A stretch of 39,429 nt of DNA from contig CADCIB010000024.1 of assembly GCA_902801375.1 (NCBI GenBank), forward strand, positions 1 through 39,429. The letters are read 5' to 3'. Source of the stretch: an uncultured Prevotellaceae bacterium (GTDB lineage Bacteria > Bacteroidota > Bacteroidia > Bacteroidales > Bacteroidaceae). Position 1 is the first letter of the stretch, and the number at the start of each line of letters is the position of its first letter. The notes under the pieces were generated by a model. That model worked only from the letters and a program-made list of their open reading frames with translations. It ran no database searches and was not told where the DNA came from. Positions 17,588-26,017 of this stretch are shown piece after piece. A program made the position numbers and the translations under genes.

Positions 17588-18235
17588 TTATTTACATTCT
17601 TTAAACAAATCGGCATCCCATTTAAACTTTCTTTGCACCAAAACTGCATCTAAGTGCTCTTTTTCACCTTTCAACAAAAAGGGTGTGGAAAGTTGCAAAA
17701 TAACACTTTCTTCATCCACGGGCAGCGAAATCGAAACCATTACAGGGTCCACCATCTTCTTCAGTTGTTCGAGTTCAGACGATGGTATGGTGTCGTTGCA
17801 CTCAAAAAAAGTGTCAAAAAGCAATGTAGGGTCTGCAAGGCTTGGCAATCCTGGCACATTGTCGATAGGTTGCCAATCGGTGGTGTAGAATCGGAGTGAA
17901 CTCTCCGGCTCGGGGGCTCGGAATGTATTGACCATACAGATCATCTGCGTGGAGTCTGTCTTGGAGAACAAACGCATCTGCAGCGTACGGTTTTTGCTCA
18001 GCCTGACGGACAGGTAATCAACCGTCAGCGTGTCCATTGTTCCCTCGCCTTGCAGGAGATTCCTCACTTCCGACGGCACGTTCATGTCCACGAAGTCGAC
18101 GTGCTCCAAGCGCAGGTTCTTGTTCAGGTAGGGCAACAGGCTGTCGGGCATGGAGAGCCAAGCCTCGCGCATGGTCACTTGGGCCGACAACCGCAAGCCC
18201 CACATTAAGAGTAAAATCACACTAATCTTTTTCAT
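17588..18235 (-). CDS. DUF3256 family exported protein
   Basis: A 215-residue protein with a signal peptide (MKKISVILLLMWGLRLSAQ, cleaved after about residue 19). The segment MPDSLLPYLNKNLRLEHVDFVDMN and the later TVDYLSVRLSKNRTLQMRLF match my memory of DUF3256, a small periplasmic family of Bacteroidales with unknown function. No cysteine lipobox is present. Just upstream is a block of 55-bp repeats and the GxxExxY gene. Downstream is the candidate small RNA. No promoter motif was seen in the repeat block. Confidence 0.75.
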   Translation of the reverse strand: MKKISVILLLMWGLRLSAQVTMREAWLSMPDSLLPYLNKNLRLEHVDFVDMNVPSEVRNLLQGEGTMDTLTVDYLSVRLSKNRTLQMRLFSKTDSTQMICMVNTFRAPEPESSLRFYTTDWQPIDNVPGLPSLADPTLLFDTFFECNDTIPSSELEQLKKMVDPVMVSISLPVDEESVILQLSTPFLLKGEKEHLDAVLVQRKFKWDADLFKECK

Positions 18236-18241
18236 TGTTTT

Positions 18242-18351
18242 GGTCGGGCTATCGCCCTTGAAATTGTATTTAAAATTTGTATTTATAATTGTATGCGGTC
18301 GGGCTGTCGCCCTTGAAATTGTATTTAAAATTTGTATTTATAATTGTATTT
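18242..18351. repeat. 55-bp direct repeats, copies 1 and 2
   Basis: Units start at 18242 and 18297 with GGTCGGGCTATCGCCCTTG (copy 2 has GTC for ATC). Each continues with an AT-rich stretch ending near TTATAATTGTAT. GGGC-TATC-GCCC can form a small hairpin. Further copies lie on the other side of the GxxExxY gene at 18857-18934. Confidence 0.85.
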
Positions 18352-18366
18352 ATAATGGGCTTGCGC

Positions 18367-18789
18367 TTACATCAGCCGCACTTTCTCAATGAAGCCTGTT
18401 GCGGAATCGCGGCAATACCACGAGGCGTATAGCCGTTCTGAACCGAAATTTATCAGCATTCCGTATTCCGTATGCGTCAGGTGCATGTAGTTCCATAGTT
18501 GGCGCACGTGTTCATCGGTGGTGTGCTTTACTGCTTTCAGTTCCACAATGATACCGTCAACGACGAGGTCCATTCTGTACGTCTGCTCAAGTTGCACGTC
18601 GTCCCAATAGATAGGCAGTGGTTTTTGTCGCTCAACCGCGTGCCCGTTCGTCCTTAGTAGATACTCCATTGCCGCCTCGTAGGCACTTTCAAGCAGTCCT
18701 GGCTTATATTTGGCATGTACTTTCATGGCCACACCCGTTATGATTTTCATCGGCTCCAGCCGTTTATTGTGTTCCTGTATCAAATCCAT
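18367..18789 (-). CDS. GxxExxY family protein (PD-(D/E)XK nuclease-like)
   Basis: A 140-residue protein from the ATG at 18789. The name-giving motif GLLESAY is at 31-37. D74 in YRMDLVVDG and E83-x-K85 in IVELKAVK form the D-ExK core of PD-(D/E)XK nucleases, with the strand order expected for that fold, so catalytic residues look complete. An in-frame ATG at 18849 lies inside repeat sequence and is less likely. The family is widespread in Bacteroidota, often in several copies, and its function is not established. Here it is enclosed by repeats: two 55-bp copies downstream, and an inverted diverged copy plus one and a half direct copies upstream. Confidence 0.88.
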   Translation of the reverse strand: MDLIQEHNKRLEPMKIITGVAMKVHAKYKPGLLESAYEAAMEYLLRTNGHAVERQKPLPIYWDDVQLEQTYRMDLVVDGIIVELKAVKHTTDEHVRQLWNYMHLTHTEYGMLINFGSERLYASWYCRDSATGFIEKVRLM

Positions 18790-18934
18790 AATTCTTAATA
18801 TAATTTTAAATATCAATTCTAAATACCATTTCAAGCGTAGCGCCCTCATTGGGGGGAGCGGGCTATCGCCCTTGAAATTGTATTTAAAATTTGTATTTAT
18901 AATTGTATGCGGTCGGGCTATCGCCCTTGAAATT
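18790..18934. repeat. Inverted and direct 55-bp repeat copies upstream of GxxExxY
   Basis: From 18857 the plus strand reads GCGGGCTATCGCCCTTGAAA and continues as in copies 1-2. A truncated further copy starts at 18911. Between about 18795 and 18845 lies a diverged inverted copy (TAAATACCATTTCAAG then CGCCC). It could pair with the direct copy into a long imperfect hairpin just ahead of the GxxExxY start. The outer copies run into the 3' end of the glycosidase gene. Confidence 0.75.
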
Positions 18935-21343
18935 CATCCGTTGTTGCAAGCCACGCTGCTTGTCAGTAACTGTGAGAACGATGTCTCCCGGCTTGTTCGT
19001 CGAACGCACCAGCACCACCAACTGTCCGTGAAACAGCCGCATGGTGGGCTGCGTAAACGACTCTAACGATGTGGCATCGCCGTTGCACACTGCCTGGAAC
19101 ACACCGGCACCGCTGACACTGAACGACAGCTGGTCGGCGGCATCGGGGACAAGTGTGCCTTGCTCATCCACCAGGCTCACGGTGACGAAAGCCATATCGT
19201 CGCCATCGGCGCAGATGACCTCACGATCGGCCTTTAACTGTAGCTTGGCAGGCTCTCCGGCCGTGCGCACCACCTCTTCGCCCGCTTTCTGACCTTTATC
19301 GTCATAGGCCACTACTCGGATTTCACCAGGTTCGTAACGTACATCGTTCCAGCGCAGGCGATAGCGGTCCATCTTGCTGGCAGGGTTCTTGCGGATGCGC
19401 CCCTGACTCTTGCCGTTGACAAAGAGTTCGGCTTCCGGGAAATCGGTATAGCAATAGACTGGAGTCACCTGACCTTCACGCCCCGGCCACGTCCAATGGG
19501 GCAGCAGGTGCAGGGTATGCTCGCGCTTATTCCACACGCTGCGATAGAGCCAATAGCGGTCCTTGGGCAGACCGGCAAGGTCGCAGATGCCGAAGTAGCT
19601 GCTGCGGCTGGGCCAATACTCGTCGTAGGGCGTGGGTTCGCCCAGATAGTCGTAGCCCGTCCACACAAACTGCCCGATGGTATAGGGGAGGTCGTCCATG
19701 GCGATAAAGTCGTCTTCGGGCAGGTTGCTCCACGAGCAATATTCCGTATCGTAGCCCGAGCACTGTCCGTCGGCGTAGGTGTTGGTGTTCGACACCTCGA
19801 CGGGGAACTTATACACGCCGCGGCTGCTGACGGTGGAGGCCGTCTCACTCCCCAGCAGGAATCCTTGCGGCAATTGCTCGATGTTGCGAGGGTATTTGTG
19901 TACACGGTAGTTAAACCCAGGCACGTCCATCACTTGGGCAAAGCCGCTCTTCAGGGCATCCTCTGCACGGTCCATGCCCTGCGTCACGGGGCGTGTGGGG
20001 TCGAAGCGGTGGCAGATGTCCTGCAGGTGGCGGGCTATCTCCCTGCCCTCCTCGCTCCACTGCTCAGGTATCTCATTGCCGATGCTCCACATCACGATGC
20101 AGGGGTGGTTGCGATGGTTGCGCACCAGGGTCTCGATGTCCTTGTCGCTCCACTCGCGGAAGAAGCGTGCATAGCCGTTTTTGCACTTGGGATAGAGCCA
20201 CATGTCGAAACTCTCTGCCATGACCATCATGCCCAGCGAGTCGCAGATGTCCATCTGCCACTGCGACGGCATGTTGTGAGCTGTGCGGATGGCATCGGCC
20301 CCCATCTCTTTCATCATCTCTATCTGACGGATCAATGCCCGCTTGTTTTCTGCAGCACCCAGCGGACCGAGGTCGTGGTGCAGACAGACGCCCTGTATCT
20401 TCCTCGAAACGCCATTCAGCTGGAAGCCATGCTCGGCACTGACGCTCACCGTTCGCAATCCAGTACGGAGCTGCTTTTCGTCAATCACTTTCCCATTGCT
20501 TAGCAGTCTGACACCTACCTTATATAAATAAGGTGTCTCTGGTGTCCATGGTTTCGGATCGTTCACAAACAAGCGCATCGAGGCCCTTCCCAACATATCA
20601 ACCTTGCTACTGCCCATGGCCACCACGCGTTTCCCTTCGGCAGTCATGATTCTTGCCTCTATGCTCAATGCCTGCTGCTCCCAATCGCCTTCGGAAGAGT
20701 CGAAGGAGGACTCTATCTCAAAGTCAGCCTCGAGGGTGGCCGTATGTTCATCGAGCGCCGTTGTGCGCAGGAACGTCCCCCAGTCGTCAAGATGAGTCTC
20801 ATCCGTGAGCAATAAAGTGACAGGCCGATAGAGCCCGGCTCCCGGATACCAACGACTGCTCTCTTCCACATTCTTCAGCTTCACCACCAGTTCGTTGGCT
20901 TTTCCACCTTTATATAAATAAGGTGTAGCATCCACACGGAAGGCATTGTAGCCATAGGCCCAATGTCCTGCCTCATGACCGTTGACATAGACCACCGGCT
21001 CGCTCATGGCTCCGCCAAACACCAATTGGGCACACTCATAGCCCTGAGGCACGGTAAATGTAGTGCGATATTGACCCTCGCCTATCCAAGGCAGCGCACC
21101 GGAACGCCCCGATTTCTCAGTAGCTTCCTGTTCACCGTTCTGCTCGATGGCAACCATCTGCAAATCCCATTTCTTGTCGAAAGGACCACCAATGGCCCAG
21201 TCGTGGGGCACGGTCACCTCAATCCACTCTTTTCCATCGCGCGAGAATGTCCAACCGTCGCGTAACGTTATTTCTTTTCGTTGCTGTGCCTCAATGGCCA
21301 TAGCCACCGACAACACACAAATCATGGTCAAAAACCTGTTCAT
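18884..21343 (-). CDS. Secreted GH2 glycosidase (beta-galactosidase-like)
   Basis: An 819-residue retaining glycoside hydrolase with a signal peptide (MNRFLTMICVLSVAMAIEAQ). Its domains are a GH2 sugar-binding part (about 40-185), an Ig-like part, a TIM barrel from about 310, and a C-terminal DUF4982-like/Ig part. The acid/base is E424 in MWSIGNE. The nucleophile is E500 in LLGSETAS. GQFVWTGYDYLGEPTPY follows, as in Bacteroidota enzymes. The ATG at 21343 is preferred to one at 21505 because it starts the signal peptide behind the promoter at 21371. The last 15 residues (FKGDSPTAY onward) are encoded by the 55-bp repeat, so the natural C-terminus was probably replaced. Substrate is unknown, and no SusC/SusD pair is adjacent. 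Confidence 0.9.
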   Translation of the reverse strand: MNRFLTMICVLSVAMAIEAQQRKEITLRDGWTFSRDGKEWIEVTVPHDWAIGGPFDKKWDLQMVAIEQNGEQEATEKSGRSGALPWIGEGQYRTTFTVPQGYECAQLVFGGAMSEPVVYVNGHEAGHWAYGYNAFRVDATPYLYKGGKANELVVKLKNVEESSRWYPGAGLYRPVTLLLTDETHLDDWGTFLRTTALDEHTATLEADFEIESSFDSSEGDWEQQALSIEARIMTAEGKRVVAMGSSKVDMLGRASMRLFVNDPKPWTPETPYLYKVGVRLLSNGKVIDEKQLRTGLRTVSVSAEHGFQLNGVSRKIQGVCLHHDLGPLGAAENKRALIRQIEMMKEMGADAIRTAHNMPSQWQMDICDSLGMMVMAESFDMWLYPKCKNGYARFFREWSDKDIETLVRNHRNHPCIVMWSIGNEIPEQWSEEGREIARHLQDICHRFDPTRPVTQGMDRAEDALKSGFAQVMDVPGFNYRVHKYPRNIEQLPQGFLLGSETASTVSSRGVYKFPVEVSNTNTYADGQCSGYDTEYCSWSNLPEDDFIAMDDLPYTIGQFVWTGYDYLGEPTPYDEYWPSRSSYFGICDLAGLPKDRYWLYRSVWNKREHTLHLLPHWTWPGREGQVTPVYCYTDFPEAELFVNGKSQGRIRKNPASKMDRYRLRWNDVRYEPGEIRVVAYDDKGQKAGEEVVRTAGEPAKLQLKADREVICADGDDMAFVTVSLVDEQGTLVPDAADQLSFSVSGAGVFQAVCNGDATSLESFTQPTMRLFHGQLVVLVRSTNKPGDIVLTVTDKQRGLQQRMNFKGDSPTAYNYKYKF

Positions 21344-21370
21344 TGTATCGCCTTCATTGATTATTGGCTG

Positions 21371-21378
21371 CAAAATTA
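21371..21378 (-). promoter_or_regulatory. -7 box of the glycosidase gene
   Basis: On the minus strand TAATTTTG fits TAnnTTTG and lies 27 bases before the ATG at 21343. I see no clear TTTG at the -33 position. Confidence 0.6.
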
Positions 21379-21492
21379 CAATTTTTTTAGGCAATATCCA
21401 CCTATATAATCCGCAAAATTCGTCAACAAAACTTAAAATTACAATTTGTGTGCCCACACACAAGAAAATGCAAAAAAAATGCATGAAAATGT

Positions 21493-21523
21493 TTTGCCGT
21501 TTCAAAAAAGAGTGTTACCTTTG
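21493..21523 (+). promoter_or_regulatory. Consensus promoter of candidate small RNA 1
   Basis: TTTG (21493-21496), 19 bases, then TACCTTTG (21516-21523). Both boxes are perfect. No coding region starts within the next 450 bases on this strand. Confidence 0.8.
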
Positions 21524-21528
21524 CACCC

Positions 21529-21615
21529 GTTATCCTGAAAACAATCTTTTTACCTTAAAGAAACTAATACCTATTGAAGATAGAGCGATCAGCTGTGAAG
21601 CCTGTCGCTTTTTTT
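21529..21615 (+). ncRNA. Candidate small RNA 1 (about 87 nt)
   Basis: A consensus promoter directs a short transcript ending in a terminator hairpin at 21584-21615. No ATG-led frame lies inside. The segment 21542-21571 matches 17488-17518 on the same strand (blocks CAATCTTT, ACCTTAA and CTAATACC). Candidate RNA 2 is read from the opposite strand there, so the two RNAs could pair. It may belong to a known Bacteroidales RNA family that I cannot check here. Alternatively it is the leader of a lost gene. Confidence 0.6.
21584..21615 (+). terminator. Terminator of candidate small RNA 1
   Basis: AGCGA (21584-21588) pairs with TCGCT (21605-21609) and CAG with CTG past one bulged base, around a 9-base loop. 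A run of seven T follows. Confidence 0.7.
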
Positions 21616-21681
21616 GTATCCCCATCTTTCATCCCACGACAAGACCCGCCCCCCAACATCCCGGGCCGCACATCGCTTAAT

Positions 21682-21813
21682 GATTTGCCGCAAACCACGA
21701 TATGATTTGCCGCAAATCGCAACCCTACGTTAATAACCTACGCTGCGTAGGTTAATAATGTAGGCAGCGTAGGTTAATAATGTAGGCAGCGTAGGTTAAT
21801 AATGTACGCTTCG
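21682..21813. repeat. 22-bp tandem array, 6 units (array 2)
   Basis: Six consecutive 22-base units start at 21682 and end at 21813. Units 1-2 carry TTGCCGCAAA and resemble the units of array 1. Units 3-6 switch to a TAGGTTAATAATGTAGGC type. Units 4 and 5 are identical. A perfect 15-base palindrome CCTACGCTGCGTAGG spans the boundary of units 3 and 4. Function unknown. Confidence 0.85.
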
Positions 21814-21949
21814 CTTCTGCCCACGTAAGCCGTGATGATTTAGACACTTGGCTTTGTCAGACCTCTCTTCAGCAGGCTGGCCTTGTCATACGTGCGCTGT
21901 GCGTGATAGTTGTAGAGATTTACGAATAATCTTGAATAATCTTAAAATA

Positions 21950-21981
21950 TTTGCGCAATCCAAATAAATGCTCTATCTTTG
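21950..21981 (+). promoter_or_regulatory. Promoter of the DUF1573 gene
   Basis: TTTG (21950-21953), 20 bases, then TATCTTTG (21974-21981), a full consensus. The leader before the ATG at 22005 is about 18 bases and contains the purine-rich GAAAGAAAG. Confidence 0.85.
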
Positions 21982-22004
21982 CAACACGAAAGAAAGAATA
22001 GTCC

Positions 22005-23063
22005 ATGAAGAGAATCAGAACCATACTCATAGCTGCAATAGGCATGATGGCATCGGCCGTGCAAGCACAAGAGATAACTGCCAAGAACGAGGTGATCGAC
22101 TGCGGCAGCGTGCTGTGGGAACACCCCGTGACGGTGAAGTTTGAACTACACAACAGCGGCTATCAGCCTCTCGTCATCAGTCGCGTGCACCCCGGTTGCG
22201 ACTGCACGACGGCCGACTTCCCCAAAGGTGCCATCGCTCCAGGCGAAGCATTCACCATAGAAGCCACTTACGATGCCCGACAGATGGGCCACTTCCTCAA
22301 GGACATTGCCGTCTACAGCAATGCCTCGGAAAAGCCTTTCTACCTTTCCATCCGCGGTGTTGTGGCCGAAGAGGTGGTCGACTACAGCGGCACCTATCCC
22401 TTCACGCTGGCCGATGCAAAGGCCGACATGGTGGATGTGGAGTTCGACGACGTGAACCGCGGCGACATGCCTTTGCAGAGAATCCACATCATGAATGCCG
22501 GCAGCCAAGCCATCAGCCCAACGGTGATGCACCTGCCCGACTATCTGAAGGCCACCGTCTCGCCCACCACCATCGCACCGAACCGTCAGGGAACAGTGAC
22601 GCTGACACTCGACTCAAAGCGTCTGCGCGACTACGGACTGACACAGACCTCTGTCTTCCTCGGCATGTTCCCTGGCGACAAAGTGGCTCCAGAAAAAGAA
22701 ATATCTGTGTCGGCCGTGCTGTTGCCCGCCTTCACCGAAATGACCGAAACGGAGCTTGCCAATGCCCCACAGATGAGACTGTCGCAGGAAAACATAAAAC
22801 TCAACAGCAACAAGGCAAAGCAAACAGCCACCATTACCATCGACAACATCGGAAAGAGCGAACTTGACATCAGCTCGCTTCAGATGTTCACTACAGGACT
22901 GAAGGTGAAGCTCAACAAGACACACCTGCAGCCCGGCGAACAGGCCACGCTGAAGATCACAGCTGAGACAAAAGCTTTGCGCGCCGCACGCTCGAAGCCC
23001 CGTGTGCTGATGATCACCAACGACCCGATGAAGCCAAAAGTCGTCATCAACATCGAGCAATAA
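22005..23063 (+). CDS. DUF1573 (ASH/Ig-like) exported protein
   Basis: A 352-residue protein with a signal peptide (MKRIRTILIAAIGMMASAVQAQ). The first domain has the DUF1573 pattern: FELHNSGYQPLVISRVHPGCDCTTADF, PGEAFTIEATYDARQMG, SNASEKPFYLSIRG. The CDC pair is usual for the family. A second copy follows at about 130-240 and a third (KQTATITIDNIGKSELDIS) at 270-352. Such Ig-like ASH folds act as adaptor or scaffold modules in the periplasm or at the surface, and the exact role is unknown. It has its own promoter. MeaB follows after 76 bases. Confidence 0.85.
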   Translation: MKRIRTILIAAIGMMASAVQAQEITAKNEVIDCGSVLWEHPVTVKFELHNSGYQPLVISRVHPGCDCTTADFPKGAIAPGEAFTIEATYDARQMGHFLKDIAVYSNASEKPFYLSIRGVVAEEVVDYSGTYPFTLADAKADMVDVEFDDVNRGDMPLQRIHIMNAGSQAISPTVMHLPDYLKATVSPTTIAPNRQGTVTLTLDSKRLRDYGLTQTSVFLGMFPGDKVAPEKEISVSAVLLPAFTEMTETELANAPQMRLSQENIKLNSNKAKQTATITIDNIGKSELDISSLQMFTTGLKVKLNKTHLQPGEQATLKITAETKALRAARSKPRVLMITNDPMKPKVVINIEQ

Positions 23064-23139
23064 CAACGGATTCATTAAAAAACCACGAATCAAACGAATA
23101 TCATCACCCATCATCTAACACCATCACCCAATAATAATC

Positions 23140-24294
23140 ATGGAACACCCCGAAAACAGCGAAGAATACAAAGGACTGACCGTGAATAGCGGCGTCACCG
23201 GAACAACCATCATCAACCCATACCTGCAGCGCGGACGCTTCAAGCGGCGCGAACTCTCCGTCGACGAGATGGTGGAAGGCATCGTCAAAGGCGATGTCAC
23301 CATCCTCAGTCAGGCCGTGACGCTCGTGGAGAGCATTCTGCCCGATCATCAGGCGAAGGCACAGGAGGTCATTGAGAAATGCCTGCCCTACAGCGGCAAC
23401 TCCGTGCGCATCGGCATCAGCGGCGTACCGGGAGCAGGAAAGAGCACGTCGATCGACGAGTTCGGCATCCATGTGCTTGACCGTTTTCAGGGCAAGCTGG
23501 CCGTGCTGGCCATCGACCCCTCGTCGGAACGCTCCAAGGGTAGCATCCTCGGCGACAAGACCCGTATGGAGAAACTATCGCAGCGCAAAGACGCTTTCAT
23601 CCGTCCTTCACCAACTGCAGGTTCTTTGGGCGGTGTGGCCCGTAAGACGCGCGAGACCATCATTCTCTGCGAAGCTGCCGGCTACGATAAAATCTTCGTG
23701 GAGACCGTTGGCGTGGGACAGAGCGAGACGGCCTGCCACTCGATGGTGGACTTCTTCCTGCTCATCCAGCTGGCTGGTACTGGCGACGAGCTTCAGGGCA
23801 TCAAGCGAGGCATCATGGAGATAGCCGACGGCATCGCCATCAACAAGTGCGACGGCAATAACGTGGATAAATGCCAGATGGCTGCCACAAACTTCCGCAA
23901 CGCGCTCCACTTCTTCCCCATGCCCGAAAGCGGATGGGCGCCGAAGGTCTTGTGCTACAGCGGATTCTATGGTACGGGGGTGAAAGAGCTTTGGGACATG
24001 ATCTACGAGTATCTGGAATTTGTAAAGAAGAACGGGTACTTCGAGTATCGCCGCAACGAACAGTCGAAATACTGGATGTATGAGAGCATCAACGAACACC
24101 TGCGCAACTCGTTCTATCACAACCGCCACATCCAGGAGCATATAGGCGAGGCTGAAGAAACGGTGCTGGCTGGTCATAAGACATCTTTCGCTGCTGCCAA
24201 CGACCTGCTCAGTATGTATTTCAGCGAGCTACGACGACAAGAGTCTGGCGTTCGCAGACAGCAAACAGGGTACTACGGCGACCGCAACCACTGA
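23140..24294 (+). CDS. meaB: MeaB-type GTPase, methylmalonyl-CoA mutase chaperone
   Basis: A G3E-family GTPase that loads and protects the adenosylcobalamin-dependent methylmalonyl-CoA mutase, used in the succinate-to-propionate pathway. In the 384-residue chain the P-loop is GVPGAGKST (95-103). Then come AIDPSSERSKGSILGDKTRM, the ETVGVGQSE switch and INKCDG (the NKxD specificity motif). The C-terminal dimerisation arm is present. The final 20 residues (RRQESGVRRQ onward) look like translated interspersed repeat rather than conserved protein. The mutase genes are not in this window. IspH follows 77 bases later behind a gap rich in CACTCAC words. Confidence 0.92.
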   Translation: MEHPENSEEYKGLTVNSGVTGTTIINPYLQRGRFKRRELSVDEMVEGIVKGDVTILSQAVTLVESILPDHQAKAQEVIEKCLPYSGNSVRIGISGVPGAGKSTSIDEFGIHVLDRFQGKLAVLAIDPSSERSKGSILGDKTRMEKLSQRKDAFIRPSPTAGSLGGVARKTRETIILCEAAGYDKIFVETVGVGQSETACHSMVDFFLLIQLAGTGDELQGIKRGIMEIADGIAINKCDGNNVDKCQMAATNFRNALHFFPMPESGWAPKVLCYSGFYGTGVKELWDMIYEYLEFVKKNGYFEYRRNEQSKYWMYESINEHLRNSFYHNRHIQEHIGEAEETVLAGHKTSFAAANDLLSMYFSELRRQESGVRRQQTGYYGDRNH

Positions 24295-24371
24295 TTTTCT
24301 TAAGGACAACGGATTTCACGGATCTATCCTCACCACTCACTTCACCCCACTCACCTCCCACCACTAAAAGT

Positions 24372-25247
24372 ATGACGATAGAGATTGACAGCGGCAGTGG
24401 TTTCTGTTTCGGCGTGACCACTGCCATCCGCAAGGCAGAAGAGGAACTGGCCAAGGGCAACAAGCTCTACTGCTTGGGCGACATCGTGCACAACGGCATG
24501 GAGTGCGAGCGCTTGGCGCAGTTGGGCCTCATCACCATCAACCACGAGGAGATGGAACAACTGCACGATGTGAAAGTGCTGTTGCGCGCCCACGGCGAAC
24601 CGCCTGAAACCTACGAGCTGGCTCGGAAGAATGGCATAGAAATCATTGATGCCACATGTCCCGTGGTGCTACAATTACAAAAAAGAATTAAGAAACAATA
24701 TGAAGCCCCCCTCCCGTCTCCCTCAAAGGGGGAAGCTCCCCAGATTGTCATTTTCGGAAAACCTGGCCATGCAGAAGTCATCGGACTGGCTGGACAGACG
24801 CAGAACCGTGCCATTGTCATCGCTAATTTCGAGGACGTGAAACGGCTTGACTTCACGCGCGACATCTATCTTTATTCACAGACGACCAAATCGCTCGACG
24901 AATTTCACCGCATCATAAAATACATCCAGCAGCACATTGCTCCGGGGTGCATTTTCCAGAGTTTCGACACCATCTGCCGTCAAGTGGCCAACCGCATGCC
25001 CAATATCAGCACTTTTGCTGCACGCCACGATCTGGTACTCTTTGTCTGTGGACGAAAGAGCAGTAATGGGCGTGTGCTATTCGGAGAGTGTCAGCGCGTC
25101 AATCCTAACAGCCACCTCATAGAAGGCCCATCGGAAATACAGCCACAATGGTTCAGCGAGGTGAAAACCGTTGGCATCTGTGGTGCCACCAGCACGCCGA
25201 AATGGCTCATGGAACAGTGTCGCGACTACATCATCAACACCATTTGA
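24372..25247 (+). CDS. ispH: HMB-PP reductase IspH (LytB)
   Basis: Last step of the MEP isoprenoid pathway, reducing HMB-PP to IPP and DMAPP with a [4Fe-4S] cluster. The three cluster cysteines are C12 (GSGFCFGV), C96 (DATCPVV) and C270 (GICGATSTP). H40 (DIVHNGMEC), H74 (RAHGEPP) and the active-site SS-N type block KSSNG are also present. Length (291) is normal. Residues about 111-123 (EAPLPSPSKGEAP) are encoded by a C/G-rich run at about 24703-24741 that resembles an intergenic repeat inserted in frame in a surface loop. It converges with cmk, with stops 32 bases apart. Confidence 0.95.
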   Translation: MTIEIDSGSGFCFGVTTAIRKAEEELAKGNKLYCLGDIVHNGMECERLAQLGLITINHEEMEQLHDVKVLLRAHGEPPETYELARKNGIEIIDATCPVVLQLQKRIKKQYEAPLPSPSKGEAPQIVIFGKPGHAEVIGLAGQTQNRAIVIANFEDVKRLDFTRDIYLYSQTTKSLDEFHRIIKYIQQHIAPGCIFQSFDTICRQVANRMPNISTFAARHDLVLFVCGRKSSNGRVLFGECQRVNPNSHLIEGPSEIQPQWFSEVKTVGICGATSTPKWLMEQCRDYIINTI

Positions 25248-25279
25248 GCCACTTCAGCATCACGTTCCACACGGTCAAG

Positions 25280-25996
25280 CTATTCTCCCTGCTTGCCGAC
25301 CACTTCCTGGAATCGCTGTAAGAGCCATTCGTCTTGTTCGGCAATCGTCATTTCGCTATTGTCGAGCAGCAAGGCATCGTCGGCTTGGCGCAAAGGGGCT
25401 ATCTCTCGGTGGGAGTCTATATAGTCGCGCTCCTGCACATTCTTCAATATCTCTTCATAATCGGCAGGCATCCCTTTGGCTTTCAACTCGTCGTAGCGGC
25501 GCTGCGCGCGCACTTCTGCAGAAGCCGTGACAAAGATTTTCAATTCGGCATTGGGAAAGACCACTGTACCAATGTCACGGCCGTCCATCACCACGCCTCC
25601 TTCCACGCCCATGCGCTGCTGCTGACTGACCATGGCTTCACGCACAAAGCCAAGGGTAGCAATGGGCGAAACGAAATTCGAAACCTCAATGGTACGAATC
25701 TCACGTTCCACGCATTCGCCATTCAAATACGTCTCTGGAAGGCCTGTCTCTTCGTTGAGGCGGAAAGAAATGACAATGTCGTCCATGCGTGCTTTCAGGC
25801 TTTCCTCGTCAATGACGACCTCATCAGAATCAGCACACTTGGAAATCAGTCCTTCGCGCATGGCAAAGAGTGTCACCGAGCGATACATGGCACCGGTGTC
25901 AACATAAATATACCCTACTCTCTTGGCCAATGCTTTGGCCATGGTCGATTTCCCGCATGAGGAGAAACCGTCGACAGCTATGGTTATCTTTTTCAT
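25280..25996 (-). CDS. cmk: Cytidylate kinase Cmk
   Basis: Phosphorylates CMP and dCMP in pyrimidine nucleotide recycling. The 238-residue product has the P-loop GFSSCGKST near 10-18, the CMP-binding region [14 protein letters not shown], and the characteristic [24 protein letters not shown] (about 135-158). The lid follows ([12 protein letters not shown]) and then [20 protein letters not shown]. All blocks look intact. The start at 25996 is the only reasonable one. The next minus-strand gene upstream ends 21 bases before it. Confidence 0.95.
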   Translation of the reverse strand: MKKITIAVDGFSSCGKSTMAKALAKRVGYIYVDTGAMYRSVTLFAMREGLISKCADSDEVVIDEESLKARMDDIVISFRLNEETGLPETYLNGECVEREIRTIEVSNFVSPIATLGFVREAMVSQQQRMGVEGGVVMDGRDIGTVVFPNAELKIFVTASAEVRAQRRYDELKAKGMPADYEEILKNVQERDYIDSHREIAPLRQADDALLLDNSEMTIAEQDEWLLQRFQEVVGKQGE

Positions 25997-26017
25997 CGCT
26001 TATAAATAGTTTGTTAG

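Larger units (their letters stand above)
21344..22004. other. 660-base non-coding region
   Basis: No gene seen. From left to right it holds the glycosidase promoter (21371), a plus promoter with candidate small RNA 1 and its terminator (21493-21615), a 22-bp array (21682-21813) and the promoter of the DUF1573 gene (21950-21981). The stretch 21814-21940 shows nothing I can name. Confidence 0.6.
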